Below, piece after piece: positions 51,350 to 59,389 of a stretch of 64,000 nucleotides of DNA (positions are counted from its first letter, which is position 1; the number at the start of each line of letters is the position of its first letter). Source of the stretch: Streptomyces hyderabadensis (lineage in GTDB: Bacteria > Actinomycetota > Actinomycetes > Streptomycetales > Streptomycetaceae). The DNA lies in assembly GCF_020404845.1 (NCBI RefSeq), contig NZ_JAIOJZ010000009.1:1-64000 (forward strand), written 5' to 3'. The translations under genes and the position numbers were made by a program. The notes beneath the pieces are model-generated. The model was not told where the DNA came from, made no database searches, and was given only the letters and a program-made list of their open reading frames with translations.

Positions 51350-52312
51350 ATGCCCGAATACGGCTATTTCCTCTCGTGCGAGCAGTACGGTCCCGCGGAG
51401 CTGATCGAGCAGGCCCGGATGGCCGAGCAGGCCGGTTTCCAGGCACTGTGGATCTCCGACCACTACCACCCCTGGAACGGCGAGCAGGGCCAGAGCCCGT
51501 TCGTGTGGTCGGTGATCGGCGCCCTGTCCGACGCCGTGTCCCTGCCGATCGAGACGGCGGTCACCTGCCCGACCGTGCGCATCCACCCGGCGGTGGTGGC
51601 ACAGGCCGCGGCGACCAGCGCGGTGATGACGGACGGCCGCTTCCGGCTGGGCGTCGGCACCGGCGAGGCGCTGAACGAGCACATCTTCGGCGACGCCTGG
51701 CCGGCCGCGCACGTACGCCTGGAGATGCTGGAGGAGGCCATCCTGATCATCCGCCGGCTGCTCACCGGCGAGGAGGTCAACCACCACGGCACCCACTACA
51801 CGGTGGAGAACGCCCGCCTGTACACGGTGCCCGACGAGCCGGTCCCGATCGACATCTCGGGCTTCGGTCCGGCGGCGACGAAGCTGGCGGCCCGGGTCGG
51901 CGACGGCTACATCACGATGATGCCGGACGCCTCGATGGTGGAGCAGTACCGCAAGGGCGGGGGCGGCGGCCACCTGGTCAGCGGCGGCACCAAGGTCTGC
52001 TACGACACCGACAAGGACGCTGCGGTGCGCACCGTGCACCGGCTGTGGGCCAACGAGCAGCTGCCCGGCGAGCTGGGTCAGGTGCTGCCCTCGCCGAAAC
52101 ACTTCGAGCAGGCGCAGACCCTGGTCACCGAGGACATGGTCCGCGACAACCGGGTGTGCGGCGACGACGTGGACGAGCACGTGGCGGAGCTGAAGCAGTT
52201 CGCCGACGCCGGTTTCGACCGGGTCTACGTCAACCAGATCGGCCCGGACCTGCGCGGCTTCTTCGACCTCTACCGCACCAAGGTGCTGCCGCAGCTCCAG
52301 CAGAGCGCCTGA
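51350..52312 (+). CDS. F420-dependent LLM-class oxidoreductase
   Basis: A 320-residue TIM-barrel flavin/F420 oxidoreductase of the luciferase-like group close to F420-dependent glucose-6-phosphate dehydrogenase. Features: EYGYFLSCEQYGPAELIEQARMAEQAGFQALWISDHYHPW at the start (shown in part), VTCPTVRIHPAVVAQAAAT, RFRLGVGTGEALNEHIFG and DRVYVNQIGPD near the end. The family (TIGR03557-type) has many members of unknown substrate. CCGGAGG precedes the ATG at 51350. It is divergent from the flavoprotein-transketolase-gvp run and is ended by a long perfect hairpin. Confidence 0.92.
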   Translation: MPEYGYFLSCEQYGPAELIEQARMAEQAGFQALWISDHYHPWNGEQGQSPFVWSVIGALSDAVSLPIETAVTCPTVRIHPAVVAQAAATSAVMTDGRFRLGVGTGEALNEHIFGDAWPAAHVRLEMLEEAILIIRRLLTGEEVNHHGTHYTVENARLYTVPDEPVPIDISGFGPAATKLAARVGDGYITMMPDASMVEQYRKGGGGGHLVSGGTKVCYDTDKDAAVRTVHRLWANEQLPGELGQVLPSPKHFEQAQTLVTEDMVRDNRVCGDDVDEHVAELKQFADAGFDRVYVNQIGPDLRGFFDLYRTKVLPQLQQSA

Positions 52313-52321
52313 GGTCCGCGG

Positions 52322-52374
52322 CGTACAGGGGTGCGCCCGCCCGGATGCCGTCCGGGCGGGCGCACCCCTGTACG
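52322..52374. terminator. Perfect 24-base-pair bidirectional terminator
   Basis: The arms at 52322-52345 and 52351-52374 are exact complements with loop TGCCG (52346-52350). It fills the gap between the convergent oxidoreductase and holin-like genes. It is the strongest hairpin in the window. Confidence 0.9.
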
Positions 52375-52386
52375 GGCGGGGCCGGG

Positions 52387-52917
52387 TCAGCCGCGCCCGC
52401 GCTTGCTCTCGGGGTCGACGTCGTCCTGGCGCGGTGCGGCGGGCCCGGTGCCGCCGGGTGCGGGTGTGCCCGCGCCGGGGGCGCCGGTCGCGCCGCCGAC
52501 GCCACCGGGCGCGACGGGCGGCATCGGCGGGTAGGGCACGCCGAGTCCGCCCGGCGGCGCGGCGGGGGCACCGCCGCCGGGGACGTGGTCGTGCCCGGTG
52601 CCGGGTGCCGTACCCGGGCGCGAGGGATGCGGCCGGGCCGCGCCCCGCAGCAGATACGCCACGACGCCCAGCAGGACGGCCGTGATCAGCGCGGCGGCCC
52701 AGCCCGGGAGGGCGACGGCAAGCGCCAGCCCCACGGCGAGCGCGACGGCGGCGCCCGCGTACAGGGCGGCGGTGCCGGACGCGGCGTACAGCGTGGCCTT
52801 GCGGCGCTGCCTGCGGGTCTGTTCGCGCAGTTCGTCGCGCACGGTCTCGCGTGCCACCTGCGCCAGTTCGTCGACCAGTTGCCTGTCCAGGTGTTCCAAG
52901 TGATCCATGCGGTCCAT
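52387..52917 (-). CDS. Phage-holin-family (Phage_holin_3_6) small membrane protein
   Basis: A 176-residue protein. A charged helix (LDRQLVDELAQVARETVRDELREQTRRQ) precedes two transmembrane helices (ATLYAASGTAALYAGAAVALAVGLALAV and AALITAVLLGVVAYLL). A Pro/Gly-rich tail of about 85 residues follows. The charged-helix-plus-hairpin is the actinobacterial holin-like family, which is not phage-borne and is tied to stress. I start at the ATG at 52915-52917. GGGTAC stands nine bases upstream on the same strand and there is no ribosome-binding site, the same arrangement as at the DUF6158 gene. A longer frame extends upstream without support. Confidence 0.75.
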   Translation of the reverse strand: MDRMDHLEHLDRQLVDELAQVARETVRDELREQTRRQRRKATLYAASGTAALYAGAAVALAVGLALAVALPGWAAALITAVLLGVVAYLLRGAARPHPSRPGTAPGTGHDHVPGGGAPAAPPGGLGVPYPPMPPVAPGGVGGATGAPGAGTPAPGGTGPAAPRQDDVDPESKRGRG

Positions 52918-52924
52918 GCGTTGC

Positions 52925-52932
52925 GGGTACCC
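52925..52932. promoter_or_regulatory. GGGTACCC palindrome, possible SigB-type -10 of a leaderless gene
   Basis: On the minus strand GGGTAC (52932-52927) lies nine bases before the ATG at 52917, as at the DUF6158 gene. The -35 match is imperfect: CCAT stands 15 bases upstream in place of GNNT. Confidence 0.4.
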
Positions 52933-52997
52933 GCGGGCTCCGCTTCCATGGCCGGACCGGGCGTGGGCGGCCGGCCGTTCCAACTAGGCTCGTCCGC

Positions 52998-53345
52998 ATG
53001 GACATTCTGGGAGCCACACTGCGCATCTACGTCGACGACCTGGACAAGGCGATCCCCTTCTACGAGGGTCTGGCCGGCGGCGAGGCCCTCCGATTCGAAC
53101 GCGGCGGTGTCCAGGTCGCCGCCATCGGCTGCTTCCTGCTGATGAGCGGGCCCGAGTCCCAACTCGAGGTGCTGCGCAAGGTGGCGGCGACGATCGCCGT
53201 GTCGGACGTCGAGGAGACCCACCGCGTCCTCGGCGCGCTGGGCGCGGACATCATCGCGGGCCCGGTCGCCACTCCCGCCGGCCGCAACCTGATCGCCCGG
53301 CACCCGGACGGGGCGATCTACGAGTACGTGGACCGGCGGCAGTAG
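52998..53345 (+). CDS. VOC-family protein
   Basis: A 115-residue vicinal-oxygen-chelate protein: ATLRIYVDDLDKAIPFYEGLAGG opens the fold, then VQVAAIGCFLLMSGP, IAVSDVEETHRVLGALGADIIAGPV and ARHPDGAIYEYVDRR. The closing HPDGxIYEY is typical of glyoxalase-like proteins. Substrate unknown. The ATG at 52998 has no ribosome-binding site; TAGGCT stands at 52985-52990, seven bases upstream, so it is probably leaderless. It is divergent from the holin-like gene. Confidence 0.88.
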   Translation: MDILGATLRIYVDDLDKAIPFYEGLAGGEALRFERGGVQVAAIGCFLLMSGPESQLEVLRKVAATIAVSDVEETHRVLGALGADIIAGPVATPAGRNLIARHPDGAIYEYVDRRQ

Positions 53346-53364
53346 CTCCCGGGCGGGGCGGGGG

Positions 53365-55329
53365 TCACTCCTCGTCCGGCCACATCCGGAAGTCGTAGCG
53401 GGCCGGGAGCGGCGACTCGTCCAGCCTCGCCCAGAGCAGGCCGATGCTGTCGGCGCCCTCCCGCAGGTCGGCGACCTCGAAGCCCTCGTCGAACACGGCC
53501 CGCGCGTCCGCGGTCCGGCCCTCCGCGGCCAGCAGCTCGCCCTCGGTCAGGCGGAACCGGCCGCGGGCCCGGGTCGCGGGGTCCAGCCGCTCCCACACGG
53601 CCCGGGCGTCCGCGGTGCGGTCCACCGCGAGCAGCGCCCCGATCGCCTCCCGGCCGAGCGCGGCGGCGGCCGCCGCCCACGCTGCGTCGTCCCCTTCCGC
53701 CGCGTCGGCCCGGCATGCGCACAGGTCGTCGAAGGCCTCCGCGTACCGGTCGGCGGCACGCTCGCGGTGGCCGTCCTCCTGGTCGGCGACGGCGAGGCAG
53801 CGCAGCAACGGCCAGCGGTCCGTGGCGGACTTGAGGCCGCGCTCCCAACTGCGCACCGCCTGCGCCCGGTCGTCGCCGTGCCACTGCGCGACCCCGAGGT
53901 GGTACTCGGCGAGGGGGGTGGCGGCCGTGGTCTCCAGCATGTCCCGCCAGGGCCGGGCCACCAGCGTCCCGCCGGGCGGCTCGTGGTGTTCCGGTCCGGG
54001 CAGCGACCCGGCGCGCAGCAGGTGCAGCCAGGGCCGCTGCGGCGCGCCGAGGGTGTCCTCGTCGAAGGGGGTGCCGGGCAGCTTCCAGCCGGTCCGCAGC
54101 ACCTCGAGCGCGCCCCAGCCCGACCCGGTGGCCAGGCGCTCGCCGGGCTCGGTGTCGGCGTACGGCAGCCAGGCGTCGTACGCGGCGTCGACGTCGGCCC
54201 GCGGCAGGGCGGCCGCCAGCCGGTCCTCGGCACGGCGCAGCGCGGTGTGCCAGTCGCCCTCCGGCAGGGTGTCGAGCGGTCCGTACGCCTCCAGCCAGGA
54301 CACCTCGCTCTCCGCCTCCAGCCTGACGTGTTCGAGCTGGGTGCGGACGAGTCCCGCCTGGATCTCGCAGTAGCCGCCGGTGCCGGGCTCGGTGAGCCAC
54401 TCCTGCCAGCGGCGTCCGCCGGGCCCGGTGCCCCACACGAAGAGCTTGCGGCCCCGCAGGGTGTCGGTCGAGGTCTGCACCAGCCCGTGGCCGTCCGCGT
54501 CGAGCGCGGCGATCCAGCGGCGGCGGTCCTCGGGCACCTCGTAGAAGTAGTCGGCGGCGTAGGTGCTGTTCAGCGGGTAGGTCCGGTCGACGCCGTCGTA
54601 CTCGGGCACCGGGACCAGGCGGAGCCTGCGCTCATATCCGAAGTGCCAGGCCTCGTCGGCCGGGGCGAGGACGCGGCGGTCCTCGGGGACGGCGATGTTG
54701 GACCACCAGTAGGTGGGCACCGGGCGCTCGTGCGGGTTGCGGATGCGGGCGCCGACGTAGAGGAAGTCCGAGCCCTCCGGCAGCCACAGGTCGACCTGGA
54801 AGGGCAGGTCGCGCAGCCGCTCCCACTCCCACAGCCGCAGCATCTCCCCGCCGTCCGGGGCGGGGACGCGGGCGGCGTGCACGGGTGAGCAGGACAGGGT
54901 GGTGTGGCCGGTGGCGCCGATGTTCCATTCGATGCCGCCGGAGAACCAGGCGCCGTTGAGGGCGAAGTTGGCGGGCTGCAGGACCGGGTTGACGTAGAGG
55001 AGTTCGCGGTCGGTCGGTTTGTGGTGGAGGGAGGCGATGCGGCCGCCGAGGGCTGGCAGGACGGTGGCCCGCAGCCGGTCGTTCTCGATGACGAGCGCGT
55101 CCAGCCCGCGCGGTGCGCGCTCCCGGTCGTAGCCGTCGCGGACCTGGACGGGCAGCAGGCTGCGCAGTGGCTCGTAGCCCACCTGGCGGGCCATGTCGCG
55201 CGGCAGGCCGGCCCGGTCGCGCTCGTCGATGCGGTGGGCCTCGTCCAGGGGGCGCAGCGGCGGCAGGGGGTTGTCCGGCCCCAGCGGCGCGGCGGGCAGG
55301 GTCAGTACCTCGCGTCGGATCGTCGTCAC
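53365..55329 (-). CDS. DUF5107 domain protein with TPR-like C-terminal part
   Basis: A 654-residue cytosolic protein. The N-terminal 350 residues match DUF5107, a beta-sandwich related to galactose-mutarotase folds: ALVIENDRLRATVLPALGGRIASLHHKPTDRELLYVNP (shown in part), GAWFSGGIEWNIGATGHT, PVPTYWWSNIAVPED and KLFVWGTGPGGRRWQEWLT. The rest is helical with tetratricopeptide-like pairs (EYHLGVAQWHGDDRAQAVRSWERGL). The family is linked to sugar metabolism, but no reaction is established. The GTG at 55327-55329 has GGGGAA five bases upstream. It stands alone. Confidence 0.82.
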   Translation of the reverse strand: MTTIRREVLTLPAAPLGPDNPLPPLRPLDEAHRIDERDRAGLPRDMARQVGYEPLRSLLPVQVRDGYDRERAPRGLDALVIENDRLRATVLPALGGRIASLHHKPTDRELLYVNPVLQPANFALNGAWFSGGIEWNIGATGHTTLSCSPVHAARVPAPDGGEMLRLWEWERLRDLPFQVDLWLPEGSDFLYVGARIRNPHERPVPTYWWSNIAVPEDRRVLAPADEAWHFGYERRLRLVPVPEYDGVDRTYPLNSTYAADYFYEVPEDRRRWIAALDADGHGLVQTSTDTLRGRKLFVWGTGPGGRRWQEWLTEPGTGGYCEIQAGLVRTQLEHVRLEAESEVSWLEAYGPLDTLPEGDWHTALRRAEDRLAAALPRADVDAAYDAWLPYADTEPGERLATGSGWGALEVLRTGWKLPGTPFDEDTLGAPQRPWLHLLRAGSLPGPEHHEPPGGTLVARPWRDMLETTAATPLAEYHLGVAQWHGDDRAQAVRSWERGLKSATDRWPLLRCLAVADQEDGHRERAADRYAEAFDDLCACRADAAEGDDAAWAAAAAALGREAIGALLAVDRTADARAVWERLDPATRARGRFRLTEGELLAAEGRTADARAVFDEGFEVADLREGADSIGLLWARLDESPLPARYDFRMWPDEE

Positions 55330-55525
55330 GGTTCCCCATGGAAGCCGCTCTCCGGCGCGGTGAACAGGGGCTCCGCCTGCCGGGCCGGAGCGACGTGCCT
55401 CACGTTTAATCCGCTGGGACGCGGGAGGGGCGCGGGCATAGGGTCGGGCGGTCGGCGCGGGCACGGGTACGGGTACCGATACGGCGACGCGCGTACGAAG
55501 ACGGAGAAGACGAAGGAGAGCGGCC

Positions 55526-55873
55526 GTGAGTGAGCAGCACACCTACCGGGTGATCGTCCGGGGCACCTGGGAGGGGCTGACCGAGCAGGCGCGGGCCCGG
55601 CTGCTCGCCGAGGCGGGCGAGCACGGGATGGCGAGCATGCGGTTCACCGAGGAGGGCTCGCTGTCGTACGAGCCCGCACCGCTGAAGCACTTCTCGATGC
55701 GCTACGTGGTGGTCTCGGACGCGGCGGACGGCGAGGAGATGGCGGGGGCGATCGCGGAGGACCGGGCCCAGGACACGCTGCGCGGGCTCGGCTACGGGTT
55801 CGGCGAGCTCAGGTCCACGGTGACGGACCTGGACACGATGAAGATCAACCGGAAGTCACGGTCTCGGCGGTGA
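55526..55873 (+). CDS. DUF6204 family protein
   Basis: A 115-residue soluble protein (TYRVIVRGTWEGLTEQARARLLAEAGEHGMASMRFTEEGSLSY, shown in part). It matches the actinobacterial DUF6204 group with two short alpha/beta halves and the closing TDLDTMKINRK. The function is unknown. The GTG at 55526 has GAAGGAGAG upstream. Its 3' end overlaps the convergent acetyltransferase by 29 bases. Its leader contains two abutting GGGTAC words (55465-55476) without a matching -35. Confidence 0.82.
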   Translation: MSEQHTYRVIVRGTWEGLTEQARARLLAEAGEHGMASMRFTEEGSLSYEPAPLKHFSMRYVVVSDAADGEEMAGAIAEDRAQDTLRGLGYGFGELRSTVTDLDTMKINRKSRSRR

Positions 55874-56435
55874 TCGCCCAGCGCTGGTGGTCGCGCCAGG
55901 CGCCGTCGATGTAGAGCATCCGCGGCGAGAAGCCCTCCAGGTGGAAGCCGCAGGCGCGGGCCAGCGCGATCGAGGCGGCGTTGCCCGGCTGGACGTTGAT
56001 CTCCAGCCGGTGCAGTCGCATCGGCCCGAACGCGTGGCGCACCACCAGGCCGAGCCCCTCGCGCATCAGCCCGCGGCCCGCCGCGTGCGCGAAGGCGCCG
56101 TAGCCGAGCGCGCCGCTGCGGAAGCCGCCCTCGACGATGTTGTTGATGTTGACGAACCCGGCGATGGAGCCGCCGCCGGACGCCGCGCCTCCCGCCCCGT
56201 CCGCCTCCTCGGTGTCCTTCTCGCACACCAGGAACCCGGCCTTGGTGGGGTCCTCGATGAGCCGGCCCGCGTAGGCCTCGTACGCCTGGGCGCTGTCCGG
56301 CGGGAAGAGCCAGGGGTGGTGCAGGTCCTTGCTCTGCCGGGCCCGGGCGGTGAACTCGGCGCCGTCCGCGAGGGTGAAGTACCGGATGCCCACGCGCGGG
56401 CCCTCGGCGAGGTGGCGGGAGGGGGTGTGCGGCAT
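55845..56435 (-). CDS. GNAT-family N-acetyltransferase (RimJ/RimL type)
   Basis: A 196-residue acetyl-CoA-dependent acetyltransferase. The acetyl-CoA loop area is GRGLMREGLGLVVRHAF, with RLHRLEINVQPGNAASIALARACGFHLEGFSPRML (shown in part), the RimJ/RimL pattern of N-terminal protein acetylation. An Ala/Gly-rich insert lies at about residue 78. The ATG is at 56433-56435, with TAGGCT six bases upstream overlapping the end of the S66 peptidase gene, so it may have its own leaderless promoter as well as read-through. It is the last gene after the peptidase run. Confidence 0.9.
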   Translation of the reverse strand: MPHTPSRHLAEGPRVGIRYFTLADGAEFTARARQSKDLHHPWLFPPDSAQAYEAYAGRLIEDPTKAGFLVCEKDTEEADGAGGAASGGGSIAGFVNINNIVEGGFRSGALGYGAFAHAAGRGLMREGLGLVVRHAFGPMRLHRLEINVQPGNAASIALARACGFHLEGFSPRMLYIDGAWRDHQRWAITAETVTSG

Positions 56436-56444
56436 GGGGGCAGC

Positions 56445-57383
56445 CTACGACGGCGGGCGCAGCGCCGGCCGGTCCAGCGTCAGGGTGCCCGCCTCCGCGT
56501 CGAGTTCCGCAGGTATGCCGAACGGCACGGTCAGCGCCCCCTCGCAGTGTCCGAATCCGGCGTTCTCGACGACCGGCACGCCGAGCCCGCCGAGCCGGTC
56601 GGCCAGCAGGGGCCGCAGCCGCTCGTAGGGATCGCACTCCGCCCAGGAGCCGAGCAGCACGCCGCCGACCCCGTCGAGCCAGCCGGCCCGGAGCAGCTGC
56701 GTGAGGTAGCGGTCGATGCGATACGTCTCCTCCCCCACGTCCTCCAGGCACAGCAGCCCGCCGCGCGCGGAGGGCCGGGCGTGCGGCGTGCCCAGGTCGG
56801 CGGCGAGCAGGGCCAGACAGCCGCCCAGGGTGACGCCCCGGGCCCGGCCGGGCACCAGCGGTGTGCCGCCGGTGATCACCCGGACCGTCTCCGGCTCGAA
56901 CAGGGTGGCCCTCAGGTGCTCCTGGGCGCGGGCGTTCTTGATGAAGTCGATCCCGGCCGCCATCGGCCCGTGCAGGGTGACCAGGCCGAGGCGGGTGGCG
57001 AACGCCTCGTGCAGTGCGGTGATGTCGCTGAAGCCGACGAACACCTTGGGGCCGGCCGCGCGCATCGCCTCCCAGTCGAGCAGGTCGGTCATGCGCTGGA
57101 CGCCGTACCCGCCGCGGGCGCACAGCACCGCGTCCACGGCCGGGTCGCACCAGGCGGCCTGGAGGTCGGCGGCCCGGTCGGTGTCGGTGCCGGCGAGGTA
57201 GTCGAAGGTGCCGTGCCGGTCCAGGACGTGGGGCGCCACGACCGGGTCGAGGTCCCAGCCGCGCAGCACGTCCAGGCCCGCCTGGAGCCGCTCCTCGGGC
57301 ACGGGTCCGCTGGGGGCGACGACGGCCACCCGGGCGCCCGGGGCGAGCCGGGCCGGGCGGGTCAGCTCTGCCACCCGGCTCAT
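56445..57383 (-). CDS. LD-carboxypeptidase (S66 family)
   Basis: A 312-residue cytosolic serine carboxypeptidase of the LdcA/S66 family, which trims the terminal D-Ala of murein tetrapeptides during wall recycling, or acts on microcin-like peptides. The nucleophile motif is VFVGFSDITALHEAF, the Glu is in GGLLCLEDVGEETYRID and the His in NAGFGHCEGALTVPFG; the N-terminal RVAVVAPSGPVPEERL is typical. The start overlaps the S9 peptidase stop (ATGA). Downstream is the acetyltransferase. It fits with the M55 D-aminopeptidase at the head of the same operon. Confidence 0.92.
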   Translation of the reverse strand: MSRVAELTRPARLAPGARVAVVAPSGPVPEERLQAGLDVLRGWDLDPVVAPHVLDRHGTFDYLAGTDTDRAADLQAAWCDPAVDAVLCARGGYGVQRMTDLLDWEAMRAAGPKVFVGFSDITALHEAFATRLGLVTLHGPMAAGIDFIKNARAQEHLRATLFEPETVRVITGGTPLVPGRARGVTLGGCLALLAADLGTPHARPSARGGLLCLEDVGEETYRIDRYLTQLLRAGWLDGVGGVLLGSWAECDPYERLRPLLADRLGGLGVPVVENAGFGHCEGALTVPFGIPAELDAEAGTLTLDRPALRPPS

Positions 57384-59347
57384 CGCTTCAGCTCCAGGGT
57401 GGGGATGCCGGGCGGGGTCAGCCCGAAGACCTGGGCGTAGAGGGACAGCTCGGCCTCCAGGGCGCGCACCATGGTCTCCGCGCGACGGAACCCGTGTCCC
57501 TCGCCCTCGAAGGCGAGGTAGGCGTGCGGCACGCCGCGGCCCGCCATGCGGTCGAGGAACCGCTCGCACTGCACGGGCGGGCAGATCACGTCGTCCAGTC
57601 CCTGGAGCAGCAGGAACGGGACGGTGACGTGCTCGGCGTGCTCGGCGGGCGACCGCTCGGTGTAGCGGTCCGGGACCTCGGCGTACGGGCCGATGAGGCT
57701 CTCCAGGTACTGGGACTCGAAGTCGTGGGTCTCACCGGTGCCCCAGCCGGTCAGGTCCAGGATCGGGTAGATGATCGTGCCGCAGGCGTAGACGTCGGTG
57801 CCGGCCAGCGACGCGGCGGACGTCCAGCCGCCCGCGCTGCCGCCGCGCACGGCGAGCCGCTCCCGGTCGGCGGTGCCCTCCTCGGCCAGCGCCAGGGCGA
57901 CGGCCGCGCAGTCCTCGACGTCGACGACGCCCCACTGTTCGCGCAGCCGGTTGCGGTACTCCCGGCCGTGCCCGCTGGAACCGCCGTAGTTGACCTCGGC
58001 GACGCCGATGCCGCGGGAGGTGAAGTAGGCGATCTCCAGGTCGAGGACGAGCGGGGACCGGCTGGTGGGGCCGCCGTGCGCCCAGATGACGTACGGCGGC
58101 AGCTCGCCCTCCGGGGCGCGGCAGTCCGGGTGGTGCGGCGGGTAGACGTGGGCGTGGATCTCGCGTCCGCCCGGGCCGGTGAAGGTGCGGATCCGCGGCC
58201 GCGGGTAGTACGCCGGGTCCGTGGCGTCCTCGTGCGGCGCGCCGATCACCCGGGCGCGGCCGGTGCGGGCGTCCAGCTCGACGACCTCGTAGCCGCTGTG
58301 CGGGCTCGCGCCGACGCCGACGACCCGTTCGCCGTGCGCGGCGAGGGCGGGCGCGAACTCGGTCCAGGGGCCCGCGGCGTCGACGAGGTCGCCGGTCTCG
58401 GGGTCGAGTATGCCGAGGACGGCGGCGCCGCGGCCGTGCAGGACCGCGACGAGGCCGCTGTCCAGGGGCGCGAACCAGCGCTGCCCGAGCTTCCACAGCG
58501 GTCCGCCGAACTCCTCCTCGCGGGCGCACAGCGGCTGTCCGTCGCGGTAGAGGTTCCACCAGCCGGTGCGGTCGGAGGCGTACAGCAGGCTGCCGTCGGG
58601 GGCCCAGTCCGCCTGGGCGATCGACTCCTCGGGTCCTCCGGCGACGGTCCGGGCGTCCCGGAAGGTGCCCTCGGGGCCGACCTCGGCGACGATCAGCTCG
58701 GTGCCGTCCCAGGGCATCCGCGGGTGGTCCCAGGCGAGCCAGGCGGCGCGGCGTCCGTCGGGCGAGAGACGGGGTCCGGTGACGAAGCGGTGCCGCTCGG
58801 GGGTGAGTTCGCGGACCGCGCCCCGGTCGTCGGCCGCGGAGCCGTCCAGCGGCACCGCCACCGGGACGCGGCGCACGTCGGTGGGCCCCTCGCCGGTGAA
58901 CTCCTCCAGGACGCACCACACCTCGCCGCGCTCGGGGTGCGGGTCCGGCTCGATCCAGCGCAGCCCGCCGCCCACCGGGGAGAGCGGGGTCAGCGGGCGC
59001 GGCTCGCCGCCGCCGGGGGTGCAGGCGTACAGCCGCTGGTCGGCGAAGTTCACGAAGACCAGCAGCGGACCGGCGTCGGTGGTGACCGCGCCCCACGGCC
59101 GGCCGCCGTACTCGATGACGCGGCTGCGCACGTTCCACGGTGCGGGCAGCACCGGCTCCTCGGTGCCGTCGGCGTGCCGCCGCACCAGGGTGCGCCGCCC
59201 GCCCTCGGTGGGCCGGGGCGCGGTCCACCACACCTCGTCACCGACGAAGGCGACGTCGTCGGGCCGTCCGTCGTGCGCGGCGGCGAGGGCCGCGTCGACG
59301 GGCGAGGGCCACGATCCGTACGAAAGAGTCCGCACTGACTCCCCCAC
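57380..59347 (-). CDS. S9-family peptidase (prolyl oligopeptidase/acylaminoacyl-peptidase type)
   Basis: A 655-residue serine peptidase. The N-terminal 370 residues form a beta-propeller (RLSPDGRRAAWLAWDHPRMPW, ADWAPDGSLLYASDRTGWWNLY). The C-terminal alpha/beta hydrolase has oxyanion region VIWAHGGPTSRS, nucleophile RLAVRGGSAGGWTS, acid LLLQGLDDVICPPVQ and His in FEGEGHGFR. It cuts short peptides in the cytoplasm; no signal peptide. It lies 42 bases after the M20 gene and overlaps the S66 gene, so it belongs to the peptidase operon. Confidence 0.93.
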   Translation of the reverse strand: MGESVRTLSYGSWPSPVDAALAAAHDGRPDDVAFVGDEVWWTAPRPTEGGRRTLVRRHADGTEEPVLPAPWNVRSRVIEYGGRPWGAVTTDAGPLLVFVNFADQRLYACTPGGGEPRPLTPLSPVGGGLRWIEPDPHPERGEVWCVLEEFTGEGPTDVRRVPVAVPLDGSAADDRGAVRELTPERHRFVTGPRLSPDGRRAAWLAWDHPRMPWDGTELIVAEVGPEGTFRDARTVAGGPEESIAQADWAPDGSLLYASDRTGWWNLYRDGQPLCAREEEFGGPLWKLGQRWFAPLDSGLVAVLHGRGAAVLGILDPETGDLVDAAGPWTEFAPALAAHGERVVGVGASPHSGYEVVELDARTGRARVIGAPHEDATDPAYYPRPRIRTFTGPGGREIHAHVYPPHHPDCRAPEGELPPYVIWAHGGPTSRSPLVLDLEIAYFTSRGIGVAEVNYGGSSGHGREYRNRLREQWGVVDVEDCAAVALALAEEGTADRERLAVRGGSAGGWTSAASLAGTDVYACGTIIYPILDLTGWGTGETHDFESQYLESLIGPYAEVPDRYTERSPAEHAEHVTVPFLLLQGLDDVICPPVQCERFLDRMAGRGVPHAYLAFEGEGHGFRRAETMVRALEAELSLYAQVFGLTPPGIPTLELKR

Positions 59348-59389
59348 TTCTCCTCCAGCTGCTTGCTCGTCCGGGCGGTGCCCGGGTCT

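Noticed and set aside
52387..52917. Phage holin
   Set aside because: The family name is historical; the gene lies among chromosomal stress genes with no endolysin or phage neighbours.
55465..55476. Two GGGTAC words before the DUF6204 gene as stress promoters
   Set aside because: The nearest GNNT-like words give spacers of 18-20 bases, outside the consensus.
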